Positions 1 to 10,896 of a stretch of DNA of 64,000 nt are shown piece by piece (the stretch's first letter is position 1; each line of letters opens with the position of its first letter). Made by a program: the position numbers and the translations under genes. Below the pieces are notes generated by a model. It was not told where the DNA came from. It did not search any database and saw nothing but the letters and a program-made list of their open reading frames with translations. This stretch comes from Circinella umbellata (Eukaryota; Mucoromycota; Mucoromycetes; Mucorales; Lichtheimiaceae): the NCBI GenBank assembly GCA_025093555.1, contig JAIWNF010000060.1, forward strand, positions 1 through 64,000, in the 5' to 3' direction.

Positions 1-1322
1 TATAAATAAAGGGTTTCCTGACAACCAGAAAACAGTAATTCGTTTTTATCATATATATTCTCGAGCCCCTTTTCTTTCTACCATATTTAACTATTACGCT
101 TCCTCGTAAACTGGCTGATAGAACCCGATTGTAAGTATACAATAATCAGTCATGCGCTATTACACTCACTATAATTGAACTGCTAGGAGTTTTTTTCGAA
201 TGGGATTTTCTCTTCTAGAGAGCCGGAGGTTGGTTTTGCAATCATTAGGATAAAAGGTAGATTCATTATGTGTGACCATGACAATCTTCTTTTGCCCTTC
301 TAATAAGTTACGCTGCAAAACCTTACTGACATCATCTTCATCATAACTTTCCATAAAATGGCTATATTCAACCATTTTAGCAGACTATTCTTGCCGACAT
401 TTTACAACATCATCGCGTTCATATCCATCGAAATAAATTCCCTTCTTAGCATGGTAAGTATAGCCCCATTCCTTTTATAATTATAAAGTACAGATGAAGA
501 AATATGACCAGGAAGAGCACATCGATCAGGGACAACAATATTGTTTATATATTTAAGCAACTCTGGAATGCTTCTCTTTTCTGGTTTGGTGTTTCTCAAT
601 CATTGAATTGCTGATGTTTTAACATCTTCATCACTTAAGAGTGAAAGACGTTTTATATATTTTTCTTGGTAATGAGGTGAAATTTTACCAAATGCAGATA
701 TTCTTTGGCATAGGATCTAATTGCCCTAGCACGATAATGCTCAGAGGGAATAATCCATGCAGTTGTAGCTGCGACTTGAGACGCTTCTACTGCTCCTTTG
801 CCTCCAATAATTTCTTTAAAATATGCATGAACACCGATATGCTTTCTCAGTTCGTAGTCATGCATAGCTCGTTCACCATTTTCTTTTGCATTCATAATTA
901 GTGAAACAATTAGGGTCAATTTGTCATATGCCTCTTTTATTGTTATGGAATATGAAAAATCTTCCAAGACTTCCTCTTCAAAACTGGTCAGCTGGTGTTG
1001 TTGGTTATTAACAGAGGATAGTGCTGATACTAGTGAGAAAAATGTGGTGATTTCCATGCTGCCTTTCTTTTTCTCATTGGCTTGCTTTTCACAGTAATAC
1101 TTGATAGTTCTACTATTTCCCTAGTATTTTCCGCGAGAGCCTGCTTCTAGTTCTTTATTATATTTGATAGGAATAGGGGAGGTGGGTGTAATTTCAACTG
1201 GTTGAAATTCAGTAAGAACCTCGAAATTGTTTGAATTTTCTTCAGTAACATTGACATCCTCCTTAATACGAGCAACCTTTTGGAAACAATTATATTTCGA
1301 GTCTTTTTATTATTCTCATGCA
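1..1322 (-). pseudogene. Decayed DDE-type transposase remnant, cut by the window edge
   Basis: Reading down the minus strand from about 1322, fragments in several frames line up as one old protein. First comes a basic segment with GSRGKY and a KKKGS-MEITTFF stretch (about 1190-1040). Next is a 134-residue open piece (653-1057) with HDYELRKHIGVHAYF and YRARAIRSYAKEY. The last piece (169-375) carries VMVTHNESTFYPND followed by ENPIRKK. A Thr-His-(Asp/Asn)-Glu ... Phe-Tyr-x-Asn-Asp motif followed by 'LRKK' is, as I recall, typical of a large fungal DDE transposase family; the family assignment is from memory. In-frame stops and frame changes separate the pieces, so it is not functional. No terminal repeat could be placed because the left part lies outside the window. 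Confidence 0.45.
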
Positions 1323-2859
1323 TGTTTCTGTCTTTTATTGAGATCTCCCATAGTTGTGATATAATAATAAAAAAGAGTAACTAGTGCAGTAACAAGTAGG
1401 AGCTCTAATCAAAAGTAAAGACTTTGTGTAACCGTGAGTGATACTCTGTTACACAATACTTATCCCTTTGTTCAAAAAATAGGGCTACTTAGTAAAATAC
1501 CATATTTTGATAAAACTTTGAAGTGACAAATCTCGACTAAAAATGTTTTTTTCTAAAAACTGTTCCATAACATTTCTTCAGAATACTTCAATTAACATAT
1601 ATTACGGCTCAAAATGTTTATAGCTTCATTTCTGACAATTTTTTGTCAATTCTTATTCTACCCCATATTTTGATGGTTTAAGTCAGGATACACTTTATAT
1701 ATAAAAATAACTCACAGCAAAAAGAAGTGTGATATAGTACATAAGAGTATCTTCAACTTGTATCACTATCAAACTACTAAAAGAGCAAATACTGAAGAGA
1801 AGGTGTGTTTCTAGTCAAATATCAACGAGGTTTTGTACGTTTAAACCTCCAACAACGATCATATAACAATAATTGTATCATGTACTCATAATTATGTATA
1901 ATGTCTTTAGAGCATTGTAGAATATATTATTGATTAAAGAATTTGAGCATTCAAATTTGATAAGAAGTTATTTAACAGGTAAATTATTAAATCATCTATA
2001 CAAAAATTCAATGACTGCATTATGTGACAATAGCAAAAGGTTTGTCGAAGATAGAGTATTAGTCATTAGTAAATTGTTGTGTGTGTATATTATTTAATAT
2101 TTGTAGGCTATTTGAATTAGTTGCTAATTGAATTGTTATTGACGGTTTTACAAAAAAAAGCAAAGCACATAAGCGAAACAAGAGGTGCAAAGATGCTTAC
2201 ATGTGAGATATTGTCGCAATGATGGATCACGAATCCTGGGCATAACCGAGTAGTTTGTTCGGATTGGCGACCTTATCAGTATAGACATATTATGCTAACA
2301 GGAGGCATTTCAAAATAGATGCACAGATTACCATTGTACACTATGTTAGAGAGACCTGTCCCAGGAGAAACAGAACTTTCTCCATCTTTGATCCTATCCT
2401 TTCTTTGACTCTCTCCAGTCCTGAAAAAAAGTTATTTTGCATTGGTAAGTTGTTGGTTTGTTTTGTATCATGAGTATGATTAGCTTGATAACAATGCTTG
2501 GATTTTTGGAAAATTAGGTTGAGTGTAATTCAAGTGAAGGATGTGCCAGTCAATTTTTACAGGTGCGTCCCGTTGCTCTTGTTTGTGAGATTGATCAACT
2601 TAGCTGGGGGCGGTTTGTTGGTAATGTTGGTTGAACCAACGTGCAACCTTGAATTACTACATCAAGACATGATTTGTTTGGCAATTGGGGGTAAGAAAAA
2701 AATATGAAATTGAATGCCGTTATCATGTTCAAATACACGGTTGGTTTATTTTGAATTTCTATTTTAATTATATTTATTATCTGATAAATACTCACAAACT
2801 ATTTTTTAGGCCACTATATGAGTGATTATATTTCAAAACTGATTTCCAGTACATAAATT
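1323..2859. other. AT-rich stretch without a recognisable gene
   Basis: Only short frames with no recognisable protein motif are present. A 9-bp inverted repeat (TTGTGTAAC at 1424-1432, complement at 1448-1456) with a 15-nt loop lies here. The phrase CTCTAATCAAAAGTAAAG near 1404 recurs near 61568, which suggests transposon-derived DNA. I see no gene. Confidence 0.5.
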
Positions 2860-3490
2860 ACCGCCATGGTGAAGCGTTTCTTGTCATAACAAAGAGCTTC
2901 GGTATATGAAATTGATATGATTTATATTAAAAAGATAGAATAACGGGTAAAATCAACTTAATAATTATAGATAAATGGTATGTAAGAGTTCTAATATTCA
3001 GGAATGTTACGTCTGAAACCACAAAAAATGAAATCCTAATAAAATTAACAAGAGAAAAATCAAGTGTAGAAGATTTATTTATGAAAGATAATTTATTTCA
3101 AAATAACACGATAGAATTAAGTAAAAGGAAAAATAGAACTGAAGAAAAAAATTGAAGGTGAAAAAAGGACAAGTATTTATACTATTTGCTTTTGTAAAAA
3201 TATTCAATAGCTTTCGTAAAAATAATCAATAGCTTTAGTAAAAGATTGCAATTGCTCTTGTGAAAAGCAGCAATTGCGAAAAGAATCAAAAGTGGAATCC
3301 AATAAAATGGCACAATGGTTTTTTTATACTATAATAAGAATCTTTGATGATAACATGTGACTATAATCAATAATAATAATGTTATTTATAATGGGGATTA
3401 TACTAATATTAGAGATAATAGATATGAGGAAAGAGAAAAATAATTGGGTAACGGTATGCACGTTACAATGGTTCAAAAAATGGAAATTCA
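2860..3490 (+). repeat. LTR-like repeat, copy A
   Basis: This segment aligns by eye with 47306-47931. Shared blocks are ATGGTGAAGCG near the start, TATTCAGGAATRTTACGTCTGAA in the middle (about 2994 here), TATTTATACTATTT (about 3175) and TTACAATGG near the end. A TATTTATA box in mid-element with no ORF fits a solo LTR, or a small non-autonomous element. Immediately downstream of the TATA-like box are four tandem 22-bp units (3188-3275). The boundaries are approximate and I found no target duplication for this copy. Confidence 0.45.
3188..3275. repeat. Four tandem 22-bp units
   Basis: Units begin at 3188, 3210, 3232 and 3254. Each starts with GCTYTHGTRAAA, and the last part of each unit drifts (CAATA in units 1 and 2, CAATT in units 3 and 4). 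They sit just downstream of TATTTATACTATTT inside LTR-like repeat A, where promoter-proximal enhancer repeats would be expected. Confidence 0.7.
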
Positions 3491-5523
3491 GTGTCCAAGT
3501 GGATACGTTTGCGGCCCAGGACAATCTCGATAGATACCCTTGTACAGCTATACGATGTCTTTTGGGGTAACTGTCCTTCTCAAGACTTTTGTGATATATC
3601 AAACGTATCTACTGGATTTGATCTTTGTATGATTCATATGTAACATTAAACAATCAGCAACAGAGCGGTCAAGACCAAACATTTTACGATATTGAGGGTA
3701 TTTACACCTTACTGCAAAATAATTCGTATTGTTTTCTTATATTCTATTATTTTCATTATTTTTGTTATTGAAACACTTACATATTTATATCTTTCACTTT
3801 TGTTACTATTCAGACGACTTTTATCACATCTTGTCGTTCTACAAACATATTGCTATTTTTAAAAACATTCTTGTAAACGGCAGGTACTAAAAGTCGTGCC
3901 ATCTTCCGGTCGTGCCATCCCTCCCATATGACTGATAAAGTTGTTGTGAGTACAAAGAAAAAATGCTCAGCTGAACAACTTCTCTTATGAACCGATCATT
4001 CTTATACAATGACAGAAATTTCCTTTACTTGGTAATTGTTATTTTAATGCTTCTTTTTTGTTTATATATGATATTTATAAGAACTATTGTTTAATTTCGG
4101 TTTCTTTTTTCGTCTAAGCAGGCAGGGATTGTTACGGTCGGCTTAAGTCAAACTTTACAACACAAAATGGGGCTCCCTGGTTTTTTTTTTAAAAAGAGAT
4201 TACTCGTATAAGTCCAAAAAAAAAATTGCAGATAGTGAGTACCAACATGCTGTACGTTTGGCATCTATGCCAATTAAAATTAGTCTTTTTTTTTTCAGAA
4301 TGGGCTAGTGAACTCATTGACAGAGAGTTCAGTGTAAGCAATTATTTCTTCTCTCTCTTTCTCTCTTTTTTTTATGGTTTTAATGTGCTTTGTCGCTCTC
4401 GCTTAGTCCCCATTATGTTTGGCAGGTCTTAAATAATATGGACATAAAAAATTATTGGCCTGGCCTCTTGGTGTTTGAAGTACAACAACAACAATCATAA
4501 GAGTATTCCGCATATGTTCTTGAAAGCCTTTGTTTTTCATCATCGTCAATATTCCCATCGTTATTATCAACATCACCAGATAGACTACCTCAAGAAGAAG
4601 AACAACAACAACACCATGATAATCCGCCTTCACGAAGACATAATGATTTTTTTAAAAAAAAGTGATGAAGCTTTTATTGAAGGGTATTCTTACCACTTGG
4701 TACTATTATTAGACAGCTTGGGTCCATCTCAAGAAATATTTCACTGTTTAGGGAATGAACTGAATTTAAGTCACCAGCGACATGTCATGTGGCAGTCAAT
4801 TGTATTCTTTATTACAAAAATTAAACTATGATAAAGCAATGCAGCGGTGATGTTAAAAAAAACTGCAATTTTACAGCCTGATGTCCACAGCCCAAGTTAT
4901 AATCACGGCTACACGCCGCTTCGCTGTAAAAATCAGGCTGTAAAAGTTACCGCGCTGAATGGATTTGCAGCCCCCCCCCCGCTGTATATATCACAACAAA
5001 TTAATACTACAAATACACGTTCATATTATAAACATTAAAATGTCAACCATTAAAAAATCGATTAGCAATAATGTATTATATATATGCAATAATTCTTTTT
5101 TAAATTCTATAGTAAATAAAAAAAAAAGCACCATTTATATGAGGAATGATGGTACCCGCAAAAATATACGCTATCTACCACTAAGAGAATAAATTTTAAT
5201 ATCAGCCTATCAAGATACATGTCATGCGAGAGAAAAGGTTAGTTTATCATTTAGATTGACCAAATTATTACGTATGTATTTTCATGACTTTGCATAAAAA
5301 ATTCACTAGTTTTTATCTTGTATTTATGATTGGAGCAGTCTCAAATATAGACCAAAAATAAATAAATAAATAACCGAGATTCATTGATGAAACCCCTTCC
5401 TTCCCCACTAATTTAGATAAAATGACGTTATATAGTACCAACCTATTATTTATATAAAAGAAATTATAATTTTCATTTCATTTTATTCTTCTTTAACAAG
5501 AAAAAAAAACACTATCTTTTAAA
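3491..5523. other. Intergenic AT-rich DNA, no supported gene
   Basis: Short low-complexity frames occur around 4440-4840 (asparagine- and histidine-rich), but none has a start, splice pattern or motif I can defend. A 14-bp perfect inverted repeat lies at 4869-4945 and a run of C at about 4970. Confidence 0.5.
4869..4945. repeat. Inverted-repeat hairpin, MITE-like scrap
   Basis: TTTTACAGCCTGAT at 4869-4882 is the exact reverse complement of 4932-4945. The arms are separated by 49 nt of comparatively GC-rich sequence. Weak similarity continues outside the arms on both sides. It may be a small non-autonomous transposon remnant. Confidence 0.45.
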
Positions 5524-5900
5524 ATGTCATTAAATCTTATGTTTCAATCAAAACATCGATTATTTACAACAACACAACGTATTATATATACAACTACTAC
5601 AAATATACAAAAAAGTAGAAGTATGACTTCTTTTTCACATATGTCAAATAATGATCCAGAAGTATTACATAAAGAAAAAGAAAAACAAGAGAAAACAGGT
5701 CATAAAGAATGGAATGAAAAATTAGCATCAGAAAGTGAAGCAGCTGTAAGTTAGTTTGTTCTTTTTTTTTTTCTTATGAATATGATTTTAAATAACTCTT
5801 ATCTAATTTTATTATTTAGGTAAAAGCTGATCAAGAAAAGACACCCAAATCAGTAAAAGACTTACAAGAGGAAACTAAGAAAAAACTAAAAGAGGAATAA
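5524..5900 (+). CDS. Small conserved fungal mitochondrial-type protein (100 aa)
   Basis: Two exons, 5524-5745 and 5820-5900, join in phase 0 across a 74-nt intron (GTAAGT...TTTAG). The 101 codons include the stop TAA. The first 35-40 residues are rich in R, T, S and Q with almost no acidic residues (for example RLFTTTQRIIYTTTT), as in a mitochondrial presequence. The rest is highly charged: NDPEVLHKEKEKQE, then WNEKLASESEAAVKADQE, then a Lys/Glu-rich tail. The 'DPEVL-x-KEK ... WNE-LAS-SEA-VKAD' pattern recalls a small uncharacterised protein common in fungi. Its biochemical role is unknown to me. An alternative is an IF1-like helical regulator, but I see no clear IF1 motif. Confidence 0.75.
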
Positions 5901-6262
5901 AACTTTATCTTTTTTTTATTTATTACACAAAAGAAAATAAAAAAATTCATGGAGCTTGTTGTTTTTTATTATTATTGTTATGGTTTGTGCGTGTGGAGGG
6001 AGCGGCGGGTCGTGTGTATAAAAATAATAAAATTACGATCCAATCATAACTATGCAAGAGCACGCAAATCCGACAGGAAAATGTGCAATCTGTTTTTTTT
6101 TTTCTTTTACCTGGTTACAAACTCAAAAAGTTGGATAAGAAAAGAGATGAACAACAAAAAAGATTTTTTAATAATAAAAAACGTTAATTTTTTTTTTTTT
6201 TTTTTGGAAAAATACAAGTTATATATATGAAGAAGAAGAAAAAGAAGATACATGAACTATTA
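5901..6262. other. Gap between convergent genes, no gene seen
   Basis: The 362 bp between the end of the small mitochondrial-type gene (+) and the end of the bZIP gene (-) is AT-rich with long T runs (about 6090 and 6190). It probably contains the two 3' UTRs. No motif is resolvable. Confidence 0.5.
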
Positions 6263-7304
6263 CTAAGTAGAAGTAGTAGAAGTAGTTACTGCTGTTGAAT
6301 CATCCTCTGTAACAAGGTCTAAAAGTTTTGGATCTTTCTCTACAACAAGAGCACGTAACCATTTAGCTTCCATTTCTAATTCTTTTACTCTTTTTTCAAG
6401 TCCTTCAGCTTTAATTGACATTTCTTTGGCTGTTTGTTCTAAAGCTTGTTCTCTTAACTTTTTCTTCATACGGAATCTTGCTGATGCAGCTGTATTTCTA
6501 CGACGTTTATCTTCTTCCACATGAACTTTATCAGACGAAGAATCATCATCTATAGATAAATTATCTTTTAAATCATCCATGTGATTTGTTGTTGTTTTTG
6601 AAGATAAATCAACGGATGATTGTTTACGTTTTCTTGCATTTGTGTTTTTATTGCTGGTGGATGTAGTAGAAGTACTTGGAGTTACAACTGGTGTAATCAT
6701 AGGAGATGATGACAATGACCAAGTAGGATCGTTCGTTATTCCCATATGCAAACCAGGTGCAGGTGCAATACGTGGAAGATGTTGTTGATGATGATGATTA
6801 ATATGTGGCAAAATGTAATTATTTGTTGTTGTTGTTGTTGTTGTTGTTGCTGTAGTTGCTATAGTGGATGAATTGGTAGATGTGGGTGTTGTTGGTGTTG
6901 GTTGAAGATATGATTGTTGTTGATGATGATGACCTATATATAAAAGAGATAAAACAAAAAGAAGTAAAAAAAAAAGAAATAATAAATGTTAAGATGTTAA
7001 AATGGATGATACATATTTTTAGTCGTAATAGGAAAAGGATGGTAACATTGTATAACATGATTGTTATTAGTCTTAATTATTTACCAAACTCTGTTAACGT
7101 AGCAAATAAATCATTAGGGTCACTTTTATGCGTTGAAGGTGATTTAGTTTCATTGTTCAAATCGTCTAAAAGTGCAGATCCAGGCTCTGTATCAAATGTG
7201 AATTGTGCATTGGCCCATAATGACAATTCTTCTGTTAAAGTTTCTTCTGAAATATCATTGGGAGGGTCTGTACCCAATAAATTTAAAGAGTTAATGTATG
7301 ACAT
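6263..7304 (-). CDS. bZIP transcription factor, Cys3/MetR type (296 aa)
   Basis: Exons are complement(7085-7304) and complement(6263-6933), joined within a glycine codon across a 151-nt intron (GTAAAT...TATAG). The total is 297 codons including stop. The basic region at about residues 215-235 contains RRNTAASARFRMKKK. It is followed by a leucine-zipper-like coiled coil to about residue 272 (EGLEKRVKELEMEAKWLRALV). Basic regions with NTAASARFR are typical of the fungal sulfur regulators Cys3/MetR and their Atf4-like relatives, so control of sulfur amino-acid genes is a plausible inference. The N-terminal part is acidic and the centre is rich in Thr, His and Gln. The start is the first ATG giving MSYINSLN. 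Upstream in-frame residues are low complexity. Confidence 0.88.
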
Positions 7305-7501
7305 TATATAAAGGAAATTCCCTCTTTCAAGAAAGAAAAGAAAGAGAGGGAGAGAAAGAAAGAAAGAAAGAAAGAAATAGGTTTTCAGCGGACTTATGTA
7401 ATAAGGATAAGATAACAAAAAGATATACACACACACACACACATAAACTACACTAAAATGTTTTAAAGTCGGATCGACGGAATTTGTTTTCCCGCTTTAT
7501 T

Positions 7502-9871
7502 TTACAGAACAAAGGTATTGCTTGTAGAAGCAATACCATTGAAAATACAAGTGTTATTAATTGGAACATATTGAGATGTAATCAATTTAATAGCTTCTTG
7601 AGATACTAATCCACCCATTAAAGCAGCCATATTGGCCATTTCTTTATCAGAGAATCGAATACTAAATATATATATTAAATATTAATTATTTTTAGTATCT
7701 TTAGTGTAATTTAAAAATATTTGCATAAAATGATGCAATCCTTTTAAAATATCATATGACTCTTAAACACTTACAAGTTTTTAATACATTTCTTGTTATA
7801 ATCAGATTGTAATAAAGAAGATAAATTTGTAACGCCTATTTCATTCAGTAATTCAATGGCTTCTTTTGTTAATAAATCAATATCATCTTCATTATTACCA
7901 CCAGCTGCGCCTAAAATATAAAAATAAATATACATATTAGGAAATAAAAACTTTATTCTAATTCCAAATTCATCATTTTATTACCTGGATATCGATTATA
8001 TTTTAATGTAAATTTTTCTGCTGCACGGAAAAGTATATAAAAAATCATATTTTCTTGAGATTCAAGTGCATTCGCTAGATAATAGAAATATATTAGTATT
8101 TAAACTTCCCCCCTTTTATTAAACTCTTTAATTCTTTAATTCTTACCAATCATTTCTGTTTCTGGTTTTTCTATATATTCATCTCTTAAAGTTCTGTATC
8201 GAATCACTTTGACAGTACCAGCATTTTTACAGTAAAGTTCAATAATATCTTCTGGTATACTATCCAAAGGTAAGTTTAATTCTTGTAAAATATTTTTAAC
8301 ACGTTCTTTAACTGCTTTTAAATCAATGGCTGCTTTTTCACGATAACTAATTAAAAATTATTATTATTATTCATATTATTATTATTATTATTACTATTTA
8401 CTTGTATTATATATTTTCCTTACATTTTTTGTAGATTGACATAATTTTCAGTATCTGCTTTCATATCAGGTAATTTACCAGCAAGAGGTAATTGACCTTG
8501 ACCTTCATTATCAACAAAATCTTTTACAGCTTTTGTAATAATCCAAAAACTATTTGACTATTTTTTTTTTAAAAAAAAAAAAGAAATGAGTTCATAGGAA
8601 ATTCTCTTATTATTTAAAATATATATATACTTTACATTTGTTTCAAGATGTTGAGTTACTGGATCATTCAAAATATTGCGAATACTTGGTGATATCTAAA
8701 AAGATAAATTATTTTTTCAATACGTAATAAAGAAAAAATAATAACCTTTTCTCTCGCTTTTTTTTTTATATAATAGTAATACTTACCGTATCCGAGGATG
8801 TAAGTCGCCAAACATTAGCAATAGCTTCTTCAAAATTTTCTTCATCTGGTGTTCGCATACCTTCTCGAAGTAACTTTTTTAATTCATTCCTATCATTATA
8901 AGATGTAGGAGCCATACCATCGTGCGCTTCTTCCCATTTTTGAATATATTTTAGAATAACAACGACATAAGGAATATGACTGTGATCTGTTTGATCCAAT
9001 GAATCCAAATCCATTGATTTAACATATTTTGATAATTCTGGAAAAGGACAACCAAGACGTAAATCAACTGTATTTTCAGGATGCGTTTCTACAATAGTAT
9101 GTTCAGGTGATTGAATACGAAAAACGCCTGCTAATCCTTTTGAATGAACATTAATAAATGGTTTTTGATTCTTGTCACAAATATCAGCTAAAGTTAAAGT
9201 ATCTTGTTCATTTAAATTGGTTGCAATCACCATAGAATAAGAATCAAAAAATTCAGCTTGTGTTTGAATTAAATCAGACACAGACTTTAAAGGGGGGAGG
9301 GGGGGAGAAGGGGCTTTGGGTTAGTTTTTTCTTATATAGTTTTACTTGTTTATTTTATTTTACCTTATTATTTTCGAATGAAACTGTCGCGTCTTCATTC
9401 AATTCTTCAAGTAAAGTAGCAGTTGCTTGTGCTTTTGATATACCAATATTGGAAGGTTCAAGAAAAAAATTGTTTCCAATGTCTGATTCTTTAACAATAG
9501 TATCATCCACTATAGTGACATTACCAACACCTAAATAATAATAAAAATATCAATAAGGAAGTTTTTTTTTTAAACAGAACAAAAGAGATTCCAGCATAAA
9601 ATTGTACCTGGCAATACAAGATTCTTTAAAATCTCACAACCAGTAGCTGTTGCATTAAGTAAACAGATTTTAGAATTTTCAAGTGCTGTTTGACCTGTTG
9701 TAGCCCATAAACTATAATCGAAAGGAATTATATTAGAAATGAATAACACTACATCTTGGGTTTTTCTTGAGGTTCAATTAGTTTCAAAGAAAAAACTTAT
9801 ACAGAAACGAACCGTAATTGTCTATCATATTTTTGTGTTTTTAATGAAGGAATTTCTGTTGTTGTTGTCAT
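7502..9871 (-). CDS. ULA1: NEDD8-activating enzyme E1 regulatory subunit (ULA1/APPBP1/NAE1), 535 aa
   Basis: Ten exons, all with GT-AG introns, join in a continuous frame: complement of 9813-9871, 9608-9711, 9364-9530, 8787-9284, 8636-8695, 8424-8557, 8147-8346, 7985-8074, 7775-7910 and 7502-7661. This gives 536 codons including stop, close to the human protein (about 534 aa). It starts [11 protein letters not shown], followed by KYDRQLRLWATTGQ, the E1 opening. The Rossmann-type adenylation fold follows ([13 protein letters not shown], then GNVTIVDD). The C-terminus ends [14 protein letters not shown] and TSNTFVL, matching the conserved tail of the family. It is the non-catalytic partner of UBA3 in activating NEDD8/Rub1 for cullin modification. 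It lacks an E1 active-site cysteine by family knowledge. The first donor is GTTCGT, which is unusual. Its start is 273 bp from the divergent SCY1-like gene. Confidence 0.95.
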
Positions 9872-10144
9872 TATTGTATTATTTTATGAAAAGAAAGATT
9901 TAGAAAAAAGAAAAAGTGATTATTAGACACTTGTTTTTTTATAATGTACAAACGCGCAGCAAAACAGCTTTATACAAAAAAACCGGAGTTTTCTATTTCT
10001 CTTTTGCTCTCTCTCTCTGTTTTTTTTTTATTATTTTTGGTGATTTGCACAAAGCATAGGATAATATAACTGCTTCGTTTTTTTTACAGTTTATTTTAAA
10101 CAATAGAAAAAAAAAAGTAGTAGTTTATTTATATATAAAGTGGA
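9872..10144. promoter_or_regulatory. Shared intergenic promoter region between ULA1 and the SCY1-like gene
   Basis: The start codons of the two divergent genes are separated by only 273 bp, so both promoters must lie here. It contains T-rich tracts, a CTCTCTCTCT run (about 10008) and TATATATAAAG just upstream of the plus-strand ATG (about 10131). No specific factor site is claimed. Confidence 0.5.
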
Positions 10145-10865
10145 ATGGCATTTCTGTCAGGTTTTGTGAAAAGTGGATTATCACTTCTCGGTAAAGATTC
10201 AGCTTCTTTTCCTTTTAGTATTGGTTCAAAAGTAGATTGGTATGAAGACCAATCCATCTGGTCCCTGCATCATGGCACTCGTAAAGTAAATTGTTTTTTT
10301 TTTCATAATATTTACCTTTCCTCGGGCTCTTTTTTTTGTTTAAAAGTTCAACCTTTTTCTTAATTTGCTAACTTTTTTTTCTTTTCCCTTTTTACGTTGT
10401 ACATTATATTATATATATATATAAAAGGACGATGGAGCACCTGTTTCAGTTTTTACATTTGATTGCGCGAAAAACCGAGATAAAATTGCATTAGCTCGTA
10501 ATGCTTTTAAACGTTTAAGAACTATGCGTCATCCTGATTTACTGCGTTATATTGATGGTGCTGAGGTATTTAAAATATCTATTTGTTTAGTTTATAAAAC
10601 ACAGGCTTACAAATAACTAATACATGAGATATAAATAAATAAAATCATCTGTAATATCATATATTAATAAAGAATATATAATATATATGTATAAAAAAAA
10701 TTGCATAGACAGATCAAGCAATTATGTTTGTTACTGACCCTATTGAACCTTTATCTAATCAATTAAATCAAGATCCAGATTCAAACTTAACATTGTGGGG
10801 TTTATATAAAGTGGCTGTAAGTATATAATTGAACTTATTGGACGAGAGGGCGAGAGAGAGGGATC

Positions 10866-10896
<31 letters not shown>

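Noticed and set aside
4475..4831. 118-codon plus frame rich in Asn/His
   Set aside because: No homologous motif, low complexity at the start and no convincing splice or promoter context.
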